Shown in pieces: positions 45,606-54,880 of a stretch of DNA of 64,000 bases. Every line of letters begins with the position of its first letter. The first letter of the stretch is position 1. The position numbers and the translations under genes were made by a program. Location of the stretch: contig UQNW01000013.1 of assembly GCA_900542495.1 (NCBI GenBank), forward strand, positions 1 through 64,000, in the 5' to 3' direction. The DNA comes from an uncultured Roseburia sp. (GTDB lineage: Bacteria > Bacillota > Clostridia > Lachnospirales > Lachnospiraceae). The notes under the pieces were generated by a model, which ran no database searches, was not told where the DNA came from, and was given only the letters and a program-made list of their open reading frames with translations.

Positions 45606-45634
45606 AAAAAAGGATGTCGCTCGGACACCCTTTA
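45606..45634 (-). terminator. Terminator between the Asp23 gene and nusB
   Basis: AAAGG-A-TGTC and GACA-C-CCTTT pair around GCTC, with a T run on the minus strand. It separates the two transcripts. Confidence 0.75.
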
Positions 45635-45677
45635 TTCTACTACATCGTCCATAACTAACGTTACGTTCTGCAAAGGA

Positions 45678-46055
45678 TTATTTATTATTACCCATATCTA
45701 CGGTTGCAATACGAACATTCACGATAGATACTTCTAATCCAGTCATATTCTCAATTGCTGATTTTACACGTTCCTGAACTTTCGCAGATACTTCCGGGAT
45801 GGAATATCCGTAAGCAATATTCAGTGCAAGATCCACGTTCACAATACCGCTTAATACTTCCACGCGGACACCCTTGGAAAGATTCTTCATTCCAAGCTTG
45901 CTGACAAGTTCATTCGTAATGTTACCAGCCATGGAACTGACACCTTCGACTTCTGTTGCAGCCAGTCCCGCAATAATTGCAACTACTTCATCTGCTATCT
46001 TCACTTCTCCTAAATGTCCATCCTTTATTTTAAATGTTTTTCTATCCTCAGCCAT
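45678..46055 (-). CDS. Asp23/Gls24-family envelope stress protein
   Basis: A 125-residue protein of the Asp23 family. Its hallmarks are VVAIIAGLAATEVEGVSSMAGN near residue 24 and VNVDLALNIAYGYSIPEVSAKVQERVKSAIENMTGLEVS (in parts). It is associated with the membrane and cell-wall stress in Staphylococcus and Clostridia. It lies just before nusB, a frequent neighbour pair in Clostridia. Confidence 0.92.
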   Translation of the reverse strand: MAEDRKTFKIKDGHLGEVKIADEVVAIIAGLAATEVEGVSSMAGNITNELVSKLGMKNLSKGVRVEVLSGIVNVDLALNIAYGYSIPEVSAKVQERVKSAIENMTGLEVSIVNVRIATVDMGNNK

Positions 46056-46128
46056 CGCTTAATGCCTCCTAAGTGATATTATGCATCTATTATAACAGAC
46101 TATTCTGCTTTTGAAAACAAAAAATGTA

Positions 46129-46536
46129 TTAATTTTCTTTCCGTTCTATAAAGTCGCACATACCGTCTCCCGGCTCGGATTTAAAATCATAAGCAATATG
46201 CTCTCCCTCAAAGGAAATTGAGAAGCTGCCCTCCATATCCATAAAAGAATGAATGTGCGCAATTTCTGATAAAATATCCGCAAACTCATCTAAAAATGCC
46301 TCTGCTGCATCCTTATTTTTGCAGTCTGCCTCCTCGATCGTCTCATCCACATATAATCTTAACTCGAATTCATCTAAATCGCTCTCATTATCGATCTGTG
46401 CACATTTTATGTATGGATTTGCATGATTATGCAGCACGTTTTCCAGATAGGATGCAGAAGAAAGGATCCTTGACTGTGAAACATCCTCTGCTTCTAAGTA
46501 TAATTTATATTCGATTTTTAATGCATTGTCTGCCAT
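46129..46536 (-). CDS. Acidic hypothetical protein
   Basis: A 135-residue, strongly acidic protein with no recognised family. It begins MADNALKIEYKLYLEAEDVSQ and is rich in Glu and Asp. DETIEEADCKNKDAAEAFLDEFADILSEIAHIHS (in parts) suggests a helical second half, and a beta strand pair ends it. No signal peptide or membrane segment is seen. The start at 46536 has GAGG upstream. It lies 73 bases upstream of the Asp23 gene; a shared transcript is possible. Confidence 0.6.
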   Translation of the reverse strand: MADNALKIEYKLYLEAEDVSQSRILSSASYLENVLHNHANPYIKCAQIDNESDLDEFELRLYVDETIEEADCKNKDAAEAFLDEFADILSEIAHIHSFMDMEGSFSISFEGEHIAYDFKSEPGDGMCDFIERKEN

Positions 46537-46642
46537 ATTGGGGTTCCTCACTTTTCTTTTGTATTTGCAATTACTTATTTTACCCTATATGGCATAAAAA
46601 TGTAAATATGTGGACTGTACAAAATTAGATACCATCCAACAA

Positions 46643-46671
46643 TTGCCCCGCAAAAAAAACAGTGCTATACT
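46643..46671 (+). promoter_or_regulatory. Promoter of the XdhC-like gene
   Basis: TTGCCC (46643-46648), 17 bases, TATACT (46666-46671). Just downstream a CTGTCA/TGACAG inverted repeat (46677-46695) may be an operator. The ATG lies about 100 bases downstream. Confidence 0.55.
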
Positions 46672-46769
46672 TTTTCTGTCACATCATATGACAGCTTATT
46701 TTATACTAAACGTATTGAAGTGCTATCCTATGATTTAAAAATAAAACGAAATATATGAGGATTTTACCT

Positions 46770-47681
46770 ATGAATCATACAGATTTTCATCCATTTGAAA
46801 TGCAATTTGAAGTTCCGGATTCCTCAGAATCCATCGTGTATACAAGAAGATTTCAGGCACCGCGGCGTCTGATCATCTTAGGCTGCGGCTACGTAGCGCA
46901 ATCGCTCTGCCGCTTTGCCTCCCAGTTGGAATTTGACATTTATGCGGCGGACGACAGACCTTCCTTTGCCAATCCTTACACGATGGCAAACGCAAAAAAA
47001 GTGATCTGTGACAGTTTTCCTGCTGCGATCAAACAGATACATCCTGATGAACAGGATTTCGTTGCCATTGTCACCCGCGGGCACAAACATGATGCGGATT
47101 GCATCCGCACCCTTTATGCCAGTGGCATCACCCCTGCTTATATGGGACTTATCGGTTCCAAAAGACGTGTTGCCGGACTTTTTGAAAACCTCTGCACGGA
47201 GGGGATCAACCGCTCTTTTCTCGATCAGATTCACACGCCGATCGGGTTAGACATCGGCGCTGTCACAACGGATGAGATTGCCATTTCCATTTTATCCGAA
47301 CTGATTCTCTGCCGCAGCAGGCTTTCCCTTGGAAAGAAAAACAGGATTCTTGAACAGACTAACCTTGATCCCGCTTTCTTAAATGCACTCCAGACAGAGG
47401 GGGCAAAAGCGATCGCCGTTGTTGTGGATCGCAAAGGCTCTACCCCAGTCAAAACAGGGGCAATCATGTGCGTCAATGCACTTGGGCAGTCTTTTGGCAC
47501 AATCGGGGGTGGCTGTGGCGAACATGAAGTTCTGCGAAAAGCTTTAGAAGTTCTCTCTGACAAAAAAGATACGTTTCTCTCCGTCGATATGACCAATGAT
47601 TTTGCCGGGGAAGAAGGCATGGTGTGCGGAGGAACGATGGATGTGATCATTCGATATGTACCGGAGGAATTTTTTAAATAA
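46770..47681 (+). CDS. XdhC/CoxI-family protein with swapped domain order
   Basis: A 303-residue protein. The Rossmann-like XdhC_C part comes first (RRLIILGCGYVAQSLCRF, DDRPSFANP, AYMGLIGSKRRV, IGLDIGAVTTDEIAISILSE). The XdhC_CoxI part follows (AIAVVVDRKGSTPVKTGAIMCV, GTIGGGCGEHEV). Classic XdhC has the reverse order. XdhC proteins load sulfurated molybdenum cofactor into xanthine dehydrogenase-type enzymes; here no molybdenum enzyme or cofactor gene is near. The start at 46770 follows GAGG by 9 bases. It is convergent with cinA. Confidence 0.85.
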   Translation: MNHTDFHPFEMQFEVPDSSESIVYTRRFQAPRRLIILGCGYVAQSLCRFASQLEFDIYAADDRPSFANPYTMANAKKVICDSFPAAIKQIHPDEQDFVAIVTRGHKHDADCIRTLYASGITPAYMGLIGSKRRVAGLFENLCTEGINRSFLDQIHTPIGLDIGAVTTDEIAISILSELILCRSRLSLGKKNRILEQTNLDPAFLNALQTEGAKAIAVVVDRKGSTPVKTGAIMCVNALGQSFGTIGGGCGEHEVLRKALEVLSDKKDTFLSVDMTNDFAGEEGMVCGGTMDVIIRYVPEEFFK

Positions 47682-47696
47682 AATACAGTTTACCGC

Positions 47697-48239
47697 TTAA
47701 TAAGCTTCTGAGGAGCTGTTTGCAGGATCACAGCAGAGATCACTACTGGAATGAACGACACTTATCAATTTTGCGAGTTCTTCAAATACTTTATCTGCAT
47801 ATAACTCCTTGATCTCATGGCGGCTCATCCAGGTGACCTTTGCATTGTATTCAAAGTCATATACTTTCTCTCCCACAAGAATACAGAAAAATACCTTTCC
47901 CTGCATGCTGTCTGCATTATTCGGGTCGACATTCCCGGTCGTACCTGTGATTCCGATTGCAATCTCTGTATGAAGGTTTTTCTGAGCAGTTTCAGCCATC
48001 GCCCTCGCACATTGCTTAGAATAAACACCGTACTCTTTTATAATTTTTTCGTCGACACCGCATAAGATTTTCGTTTTGTTCAGATAAGTGACATAACCTC
48101 CCGGAAAAACTGCCGATGCCCCCTCCGTATCCGTGATCATGGATGCGATCAGCCCGGAAGTGCAGCTCTCCATGGTGGAGATCGTGGTATTTGTGTCGAT
48201 AAGTTTTCTTACGATTTTATCTTTTTCCTGCTGGTTCAT
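47697..48239 (-). CDS. CinA C-terminal domain protein (nicotinamide-nucleotide amidase)
   Basis: A 180-residue stand-alone CinA C-terminal (PncC-type) domain. The motif STMESCTSGLIASMITDTEGASAVFPGGYVTY (in parts) and the GITGTTGNVDPNN loop are family hallmarks. PncC deamidates nicotinamide mononucleotide, recycling NAD. The N-terminal MoaB-like part of full CinA is absent. AAGGGG precedes the ATG. It ends 15 bases from the XdhC-like gene on the other strand. Confidence 0.88.
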   Translation of the reverse strand: MNQQEKDKIVRKLIDTNTTISTMESCTSGLIASMITDTEGASAVFPGGYVTYLNKTKILCGVDEKIIKEYGVYSKQCARAMAETAQKNLHTEIAIGITGTTGNVDPNNADSMQGKVFFCILVGEKVYDFEYNAKVTWMSRHEIKELYADKVFEELAKLISVVHSSSDLCCDPANSSSEAY

Positions 48240-48346
48240 TTTATTTCTTTCCCCTTGAATTTCACTATAAGATATATAACTATCATGGCAAAAACGCTGA
48301 ATTCGCAATCACAAGTATACTATTTGTTTCATTATCTCTGCCACAT

Positions 48347-49933
48347 TCATTTATCGTATTTTTCTATCAGACACATATGCTCTTTACTCTTTTTATCATA
48401 ATTAATTGCCACAAGCAATATATCACCTGTATATTCCAATATAGAAGATGGATATTTTTTATCCCGGATTTGTTCCATTGCCGTCTCCGCATTCTGATTC
48501 CATTTCAATTCTACAACCAATGCAGGATAATCCTTTTTATATTCACTTTTCGGAATAAATACAAAATCTGCAAATCCACGTCCTGTCGGCAATTCGCGAA
48601 TTGGTTTAAAATAATACTTCATAGCACTCAGATAAGCAATTGTCAGAACACTGCTCAATGAATTTTCGTCATGGTATTGGATGACAGAAACATATTCACT
48701 ATGAATTTTCTCAATCTGTCTGGCAACGGCATCTTCATCCATATCCAAAGTTGCCTCCAACAGATTTTCAGAATCTTTCCAAAACAAAAGCATTTCATTC
48801 CAATGTCTGCTGGTAACCGCCATAGTCAGTTCCTGCCGTATCTCCTCATTTGGAACAAACGCTGCTCTCTTTTTCTGATCATATCCAAGGTAACCCAAAT
48901 GGATCATATAAGTAAGCACATCGTCTTTACTTTGGATATTTACAATATCATTTTTAAACGTTGCTGTGTTGACATTCACTATTCCACCGGAAAGCATCTC
49001 GATCACAAGCGTTTTCAAGCCATCATAATCCATATTGATCAATGGTACAATTGCTTCATAAGAAGCTGTTTCTGACCAGTAGCTCTTAAACTCACCATTT
49101 AACATTACACTTACAACAGCTCTCGGATTATAAACCTCATAATCTTTCAACAGATATCCATCGTACCATCTCTTAACCTTATCAAAATCCTGATGGTATG
49201 TTGCCGCTAACCTTCGTACCTCATCCTCGGTAAACCCAATATAATGTGCCAGACTGCCCGGACTTAACATTGTAAATTCGTCAAAATTATTTAATGCTGA
49301 CTGCGTTTTTTCTTTTTTTATCGGAAGTATTCCTGTCAGATAAGCCAACTGAATATATTTTGTCGGTTCTGTTCCTTTAAATAATCCTCTTAAAAACCCG
49401 ATATATTCTTTCTGAATGAGTTCGTTCGCCGCCTCATCCCTGATCAATACATCCCACTCGTCAATGATGATTACAAATCGCTTGCCTGTAGCCGTATTAA
49501 TCTGCGATAATGCTTCCGGCAACGATTTTGTTTCTTTCATCGGAACATCCGGATAATATTCCCTCAATTCTGCTATCGTTTTTTCTGAAATATAAGAAAC
49601 CACATGTTCCGGTCCACCAGCAGGCTCTATGCACCACTGAATGTCAAGATGAATGACATCATACTGATTCAGATGTCTTTTAAAATCTTCTGCTTTACTG
49701 ATTTCTAATCCAGAAAACATTTCCTCTGAATTGCAGCCCCTGCTGTAGTATGCTGTCAGCATATTTGCGGTAATCGATTTTCCAAACCGACGCGGACGAC
49801 TGTTACATATAAAAGCATCCGTAGATGCCAGCACACTGTTCGTATACCGGATCAGCCCACTTTTATCAACATAAATTCTAGCATTGAGCGTTGCCTGAAA
49901 CGCAGAATTATCAGGATTTACAAACATTCCCAT
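48347..49933 (-). CDS. AAA ATPase with DUF1703 / PD-(D/E)XK nuclease-like C-terminus
   Basis: A 528-residue protein of the family with an AAA-ATPase-like N-terminus and a PD-(D/E)XK C-terminus. Walker A is RPRRFGKSIT (near residue 48) and Walker B FVIIIDEWDVLI. The C-terminal domain shows GFADFVFIP then ALVVELKWNQ, the D...ExK pattern, near residue 470. GGAG lies 9 bases upstream of the ATG at 49933. Such genes are numerous in gut bacteria and are of unknown role, perhaps mobile or defence-related. It is not linked to any defence gene here. Confidence 0.85.
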   Translation of the reverse strand: MGMFVNPDNSAFQATLNARIYVDKSGLIRYTNSVLASTDAFICNSRPRRFGKSITANMLTAYYSRGCNSEEMFSGLEISKAEDFKRHLNQYDVIHLDIQWCIEPAGGPEHVVSYISEKTIAELREYYPDVPMKETKSLPEALSQINTATGKRFVIIIDEWDVLIRDEAANELIQKEYIGFLRGLFKGTEPTKYIQLAYLTGILPIKKEKTQSALNNFDEFTMLSPGSLAHYIGFTEDEVRRLAATYHQDFDKVKRWYDGYLLKDYEVYNPRAVVSVMLNGEFKSYWSETASYEAIVPLINMDYDGLKTLVIEMLSGGIVNVNTATFKNDIVNIQSKDDVLTYMIHLGYLGYDQKKRAAFVPNEEIRQELTMAVTSRHWNEMLLFWKDSENLLEATLDMDEDAVARQIEKIHSEYVSVIQYHDENSLSSVLTIAYLSAMKYYFKPIRELPTGRGFADFVFIPKSEYKKDYPALVVELKWNQNAETAMEQIRDKKYPSSILEYTGDILLVAINYDKKSKEHMCLIEKYDK

Positions 49934-50017
49934 GCACACTCTCTCCTTCTGGTTCACCCTTAAATTGTTATACATCTATCGTAACATTGCGACATCAAAA
50001 TAACAAGAAAAACAATA

Positions 50018-50884
50018 TTATCTCAGCAGCCGTGCGATTTCCTCCCTGTAAGGCGGAATTGTCTTTTTCGTTTCACCTTCGGCACAAAGCCATGGCGTTT
50101 CCAAAATCTTAGGCACATTTAAGAAGCGTTCATCATGAACCACTTTATATAATGTATCAAAACCAATCGTTCCTGCTCCAATATTCGCATGACGGTCTTT
50201 GTGTGCACCAAGCGGATTCATGCTGTCGTTCACATGAAAAACAGCGATCTGGTCAAGACCTAACACCTCGTCAAATTTTTTGAAAACTCCGTCATAATCA
50301 TTGACAAGATCATAACCTGCATCATTTACATGACAGGTGTCAAAGCAGACTCTCAGACGCTCCTTTTTATGCACACCGTCATAAATCATTTTTAATTCTT
50401 CGAAGGTGCGTCCGATCTCGCTTCCTTTGCCAGCCATTGTCTCAAGCGCAATGTACACCTCATCCTCGTTTTCATCTAAAACCTGATTGAGCCCTTTCAC
50501 CGCCTGTGCGATTCCTGCCTCGGCACCTGCGTCTAATGCAGAACCCGGATGCAGCACCAGAATTTTGCTTCGCATGGCAGCCGTGCGTTTGATCTCTTTT
50601 TCCAGAAACTGTACTGCCAGCTCAAAGGTTTCCGGCTTTACCGTATTTGCAAGGTTGATGATATATGGGGCATGCACGATAATCTCCTCTATGCCTGCTT
50701 TCTTCGCATACTCCCAGCCTGCCTCAATATTCAGTTCTGAAATTTCTTTTCTTCGTGTATTCTGCGGTGCTCCGGTATAAAGCATTAAAATATTGGCACC
50801 ATAACTTTCCGCCTCCTTCACGGAAGCAAGAAACATTTCCTTTCCAGCCATTCCCACATGGGAACCTAATTTAATCTGTGACAT
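50018..50884 (-). CDS. nfo: Deoxyribonuclease IV (AP endonuclease)
   Basis: A 288-residue zinc TIM-barrel enzyme of base-excision repair. It begins KLGSHVGMAGKEMF. Metal ligands are in VLHPGSALDAG, CFDTCHVNDAGYD, VFHVNDSMNPLGAHKDRHANIGAGTIG (in parts) and the C-terminal ETPW. AAGGGAGAG precedes the ATG. It is a single gene. Confidence 0.96.
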   Translation of the reverse strand: MSQIKLGSHVGMAGKEMFLASVKEAESYGANILMLYTGAPQNTRRKEISELNIEAGWEYAKKAGIEEIIVHAPYIINLANTVKPETFELAVQFLEKEIKRTAAMRSKILVLHPGSALDAGAEAGIAQAVKGLNQVLDENEDEVYIALETMAGKGSEIGRTFEELKMIYDGVHKKERLRVCFDTCHVNDAGYDLVNDYDGVFKKFDEVLGLDQIAVFHVNDSMNPLGAHKDRHANIGAGTIGFDTLYKVVHDERFLNVPKILETPWLCAEGETKKTIPPYREEIARLLR

Positions 50885-51011
50885 TGTTCGCTCTCCCTTA
50901 TCTTTTCTTTATCTGTAATTGTGATACTCTAATTTGCATTATGAACCTTGTGAAAATAGAACAAAATTTTGTAATATTTGTAATGTCAAAATGATTTTTG
51001 CTGCATATTGC

Positions 51012-51764
51012 TTACTGTAATTTGCACTTAAGCAAAAATTTTATCTCTGCAAGATACTCTCTGAACATATTGTTCGGCAGATAAAATCTGGTAGAATCCG
51101 CCGCAATTCCACATACGTTAGATAACCCCTGCTTTTCTGCAATCTGCAAAGCACGAAACATATGAAAATCATTGGTAATAATTCCCACCGTTGCATCCTC
51201 TGGTATATATTTTCTGCTGTTACTTAAATTTTCTTCGGTTGTTTTTGATTTATCTTCTAATAGAATACGTTCTTTGTCAATGCCGTTTTCAGTCAGATAT
51301 TTTTCCATTCCGTATGCTTCCGAATATGGTTCATTTTTTCCCTGACCACCGGACACAATGCAGATTGTCTCCGGATTCTCATTCAGATACAAGATTGCCT
51401 CGTCAAGTCTGTATTTCAATACAACACTTGGCTTATCCGCATGTACCTGTGCTCCAAGCACAATGATATAATCCAGTTTTGGTTCTCCCTGTGCCTTCAT
51501 CTGACTAATGATCAATCCCTCAATCACAACAAATGAAATCAAAAAAATACCACACACAATTCCTGCAATCCATTTGACTGCCTGTGGTATTTTCTCCCAC
51601 AATCCCATATGGAGCACACCAGCAAACGCAAAAAATATCACTGCGATGCCAATCCATACAACAAAAAATTTTGTTCCACCAGAGCCTGCGATTGCCACAA
51701 TCAAGCCATAAATCAGACAAAGGAGCCCTAAAATCAGACAGATCATCATATATTTTTTCCTCAT
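51012..51764 (-). CDS. YdcF/DUF218-family membrane protein
   Basis: A 250-residue protein. Three N-terminal helices (about 5-95) are followed by a DUF218 domain: DYIIVLGAQVHADKPS, CIVSGGQGKNEPYSEA, SKTTEENLSNSRKY and VGIITNDFHMFRALQIAEKQG. The family is thought to bind nucleotides or lipid-linked sugars; activity is uncertain. The start at 51764 has GAGGGTGG upstream. It lies 40 bases after the TrmH stop and probably forms one operon with it. Confidence 0.85.
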   Translation of the reverse strand: MRKKYMMICLILGLLCLIYGLIVAIAGSGGTKFFVVWIGIAVIFFAFAGVLHMGLWEKIPQAVKWIAGIVCGIFLISFVVIEGLIISQMKAQGEPKLDYIIVLGAQVHADKPSVVLKYRLDEAILYLNENPETICIVSGGQGKNEPYSEAYGMEKYLTENGIDKERILLEDKSKTTEENLSNSRKYIPEDATVGIITNDFHMFRALQIAEKQGLSNVCGIAADSTRFYLPNNMFREYLAEIKFLLKCKLQ

Positions 51765-51804
51765 TCTTCCACCCTCATTTTTTGCAAACAGACTTCGTTT
51801 TCTA

Positions 51805-52662
51805 CTACCGCTGCTTTCCAAATTCCCAGAAAGCGACCGCACTCGCCGCCGCTACGTTTAAAGAATCCACTCCGTGGCTCATTGGGATTTTTACCGTATA
51901 GTCACAATCTGCCATAGTCTCTGAAGCCAGACCATCTCCCTCAGTTCCTAAAATAATTGCAAGCTTTTCTTCTTCATGTAATTTTTCATCATCAATACGG
52001 ACAGAATCATTCCGAAGTGCCATTGCTACTGTTTTAAATCCATACTCATGCAGTAAATCCATGCCACCCTGCGGCCATGTCACTTTTTTCGTCTCAATAT
52101 AAGTCCACGGCACCTGAAATACAGTGCCCATGCTTACACGGATTGCCCTGCGGTAAAGAGGATCACTGCACCCGGATGTCAAAAGCACAGCGTCCATATT
52201 CAGTGCCGCCGCCGACCGGAAAATCGCTCCCACATTTGTTGGATTTACAACATTTTCCAATATTGCTATCCGTCTTGCATTTTTCAGAATTTCATGGATT
52301 TCCGGCATTGCCGGGCGGTGCATGGCACAGAGCATTCCTCTTGCAAGCTTATATCCGGTAATCTGTTCTAACACTTCAAGCTTTGCCGTATACACCGGTA
52401 TGTTTTTGCACCGTTTTACAATGTTTTTTCCGCAAGTATCCAGATCCTTTTGCTCCATTAATATCGAGATTGGTTCACATCCAAAATCCAGCGCCCTCTC
52501 GATCACTTTCGGACTTTCTGCAATAAAAATCCCAGGCGCAGGCTCAAAATAATGCAGTAATTGTGCCTCGTTTAAGCTTGTATACACTTGTAACTCTGGC
52601 AAAGTCAGATCTGTAATCTCTATTATGTTACCTGTATTTTGTGTTCTATCACTTTTTTCCAT
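51805..52662 (-). CDS. TrmH/SpoU-family RNA 2'-O-methyltransferase
   Basis: A 285-residue methyltransferase with the SPOUT knot motifs ILENVVNPTNVGAIFRSAAAL, AIILGTEGDGLASETM and KIPMSHGVDSLNVAAASAVAFWEF (in parts). The N-terminal part (about 20-110) binds RNA. The rRNA or tRNA target is not determined. A 47-base gap follows the nuclease gene; the DUF218 gene follows 40 bases later. Confidence 0.9.
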   Translation of the reverse strand: MEKSDRTQNTGNIIEITDLTLPELQVYTSLNEAQLLHYFEPAPGIFIAESPKVIERALDFGCEPISILMEQKDLDTCGKNIVKRCKNIPVYTAKLEVLEQITGYKLARGMLCAMHRPAMPEIHEILKNARRIAILENVVNPTNVGAIFRSAAALNMDAVLLTSGCSDPLYRRAIRVSMGTVFQVPWTYIETKKVTWPQGGMDLLHEYGFKTVAMALRNDSVRIDDEKLHEEEKLAIILGTEGDGLASETMADCDYTVKIPMSHGVDSLNVAAASAVAFWEFGKQR

Positions 52663-52709
52663 TCTATTGTCACTTTCAATTCTGTTGTTGTTATGTTCTG
52701 AAGGAATGA

Positions 52710-53840
52710 TTATGGATTGCAGTTTTTACATGGATCATATCCATATGCGATCGCTTCCTCTCTTGTTCCTGTAAATTCCGCATAATTTTCCGGTTTGATT
52801 TTCTCTACACTGTAACAGCCCGGCTTGTGGAACTTGTGTGTATTCGTGTTTAAAATATAAGTCTGTGCATCTGACTGCGCCGGCTGCTCTCCACTCACAC
52901 TCTCCGAAGACTGCGGTGTATTTGTATCTGTTGACTGTGAAGTTTCCTGCTTTGCTGTGTCTGTATCTGTTGGCTGAGAAGTCTCCTGCTTTGTAGTGTT
53001 TTCGTTGTTTGCAATCGTTCCGTCCGCAGAGCTTTCCCCAGTCGCATAGTCAATCGACACACCCGGCTGTACATTATAGGCAAAAACACAGAACAGTATT
53101 CCTTCTCCATTATCCTCCACCGATTTTCCTTCCATAAGCACGCCGGAAGCCAGCAGATTATCTCCTTCAAAAACCGGAGTCACACGATACATAACGTGTT
53201 GATCTGTTTCTTTCACATAGTCCGCTACCATATTTTCAAACGGAAGCATTCCTTCTATGTTCAAATATCTGGTTCCGGTAATAAGATTTTTTTCATTTGC
53301 ATTTTCTCCTGTAAGCTGATAACCGATCAGATGACAGCGGTTATACAAATATTTTCCATCGATAAAATCATATTTCACAGTATGCCAGCCGGTCGGCTTT
53401 ACTGCGCCGATACTGCCTCTTTCCTCCGTCGGCATCAGATTCTGTCCCACGCTCGCCACACAGACTGTGCATCTTCCAAGCGGATCTAATTCTCCATACG
53501 TCTCATAAGAAGCACTGCTCAACTCTTCCTCTGTAAAAAATGGAACATTGCCATTGACTGCAACATACGCTTTTCCTTCATATGCTGGAATGGCTGCAAA
53601 ATCAAATGTTTCCTCGATCGTCGTTGCATTTTCTGTTGACGGTAAACTTTTTTCCTGTTTCTCTGTATCTGTCTGCTCTTGTGTTTTCTCTTCAATATCA
53701 TCTGTAATTTCTTGTGTGCTCTGTGCCGGTTCTGTCGTCCCACATCCGGAAGCAGACTGCAGTGTCAGTGCAAGACAAACCATCATCGCCAGTGCTCTCA
53801 TTTTAGTTTTCCAGTTTAAGATTCCACTTTTCTTCTCCAT
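52710..53840 (-). CDS. Secreted DNA/RNA non-specific endonuclease lipoprotein
   Basis: A 376-residue protein. A signal peptide with ASGC (Cys33) makes it a likely lipoprotein. An acidic Gln/Thr/Glu linker follows. The endonuclease core has YNRCHLIGYQLTGENANEKNLITGTRYLN, the (D/N)R-x-H type active site of streptococcal DNases. A Thr/Gln/Ser repeat linker precedes a C-terminal domain (TYILNTNTHKFHKPGCYSV...CKNCNP) with conserved His and Cys, probably metal binding. The start at 53840 (MEKKSG) was preferred because an AAGG lies upstream; it is not certain. It is 44 bases after the hypothetical gene at 53885. Confidence 0.85.
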   Translation of the reverse strand: MEKKSGILNWKTKMRALAMMVCLALTLQSASGCGTTEPAQSTQEITDDIEEKTQEQTDTEKQEKSLPSTENATTIEETFDFAAIPAYEGKAYVAVNGNVPFFTEEELSSASYETYGELDPLGRCTVCVASVGQNLMPTEERGSIGAVKPTGWHTVKYDFIDGKYLYNRCHLIGYQLTGENANEKNLITGTRYLNIEGMLPFENMVADYVKETDQHVMYRVTPVFEGDNLLASGVLMEGKSVEDNGEGILFCVFAYNVQPGVSIDYATGESSADGTIANNENTTKQETSQPTDTDTAKQETSQSTDTNTPQSSESVSGEQPAQSDAQTYILNTNTHKFHKPGCYSVEKIKPENYAEFTGTREEAIAYGYDPCKNCNP

Positions 53841-53884
53841 TACCTTACTCTTACAAAACTCTGTTCGTTCTGCTTTTTCTCCTT

Positions 53885-54286
53885 CTACTCTCTGCAATAA
53901 ATTTCTTTTGTGATTTTTTCATGTGAAAAACCGGGAATTTCTTCCGTTTCTGTCAGTTTCCATTCGGCTCCTATCTCAACAGAAACATCTGCTGGATACA
54001 CTCTGTTCCAGCGATAGATTATAAACTGCTCAATTTGCTCGTCATCTGTATCCAATGTTTCCAATTCCTGAAAAACATATTCTCCTTTTTTCGCCTGCCC
54101 TTTTGGATTTTCACTGATTTCTAAATTCGAAACAGCTTGAAACAGCTTCCGGCTGTAATCAGTTATCCAAAGCTTCTTTTTTCCAACTGTTTTGCTGATA
54201 TCTTCCACTACTATGCGGTCCTGTGACTGCCTTCTGTGATTGAAGGCAAGTCCGTTATTGTTGTCTAAGCATATGATGATATACAT
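53885..54286 (-). CDS. Hypothetical protein, conserved next to nuclease gene
   Basis: A 133-residue soluble protein with no clear domain. The first residues MYIIICLDNNNGLAFNHRRQSQDRIVVEDI look like a conserved small-protein family; later LWITDYSRKLF and an acidic stretch (ELETLDTDDEQIEQFIIYRWNRVYP, in parts) follow. No signal peptide is seen. It lies 44 bases upstream of the secreted nuclease gene; an inhibitor or regulator of that nuclease is possible but not shown. Confidence 0.65.
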   Translation of the reverse strand: MYIIICLDNNNGLAFNHRRQSQDRIVVEDISKTVGKKKLWITDYSRKLFQAVSNLEISENPKGQAKKGEYVFQELETLDTDDEQIEQFIIYRWNRVYPADVSVEIGAEWKLTETEEIPGFSHEKITKEIYCRE

Positions 54287-54410
54287 TACGGTACTCCTTG
54301 TATTTGTTTAATATCCATGTTCTATCATATCGTTTTTTTGTTCTTTTTCCAATATAATTTTATCATTTTCCACTGCTTGATACGTTCCACGTGACCACTG
54401 CTGAATAAAA

Positions 54411-54448
54411 ATAGCATCTGACAGATTTTTATTTCCGTCAGATGCTAT
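54411..54448 (-). terminator. Terminator downstream of the broken HTH gene
   Basis: ATAGCATCTGAC and GTCAGATGCTAT are perfect 12-bp arms. On the minus strand TTTTTATT follows. Between this and the next gene (54287-54410) only AT-rich sequence is seen. Confidence 0.8.
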
Positions 54449-54501
54449 ATAAATCGGATTATTTATGTTTTCGTTTCGCCTACATAAAGCAGTAATGTAG
54501 A

Positions 54502-54793
54502 CTATTTCCGTGATACTTGCATTGGTACAAATTCAATTTTCAATTGCATTCCCAATCCAGAAGCAAGTTCCTTTTGTGTTAAATTCTGCTCAATCCGTGC
54601 ATCAATCATAGCACGGATGACATCCATTTCTGGCTGAATGTCATCCCATTCTTTTTTTAAATCAGGATCTTTTAACTGTTCCTGTAATAATCCGTAAGAA
54701 GCCGTGTGTCATTTCTCTTCAGGCAGAATTGTAGAGCGTGTTTGTGTATGAATCTGCATAATTTGTTTCGGTTGGTGTGATTGCTTTAATCAT
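54502..54793 (-). pseudogene. Broken XRE-family (HigA-like antitoxin) gene
   Basis: Read from an ATG at 54793 with GAGGGGGAG upstream, the frame gives MIKAITPTETNYADSYTNTL and stops at codon 25 (TGA). A second frame, shifted, continues LLQEQLKDPDLKKEWDD, IRAMIDARIEQNLTQKELA, then jumps to GLGMQLKIEFVPM. The recognition helix and next helix of the helix-turn-helix (normally between those two stretches) are missing, an in-frame deletion. The remnant resembles HigA/RelB-linked antitoxins, and no toxin partner is seen nearby. Confidence 0.7.
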
Positions 54794-54880
54794 AGTTTTG
54801 TTCTCCCCCTCTTTGGTTGCAATAAAATAACACCCTTGTTGGGTGCTTGGCTGGTGTGTGGTTATTATTAATTTTGATAT

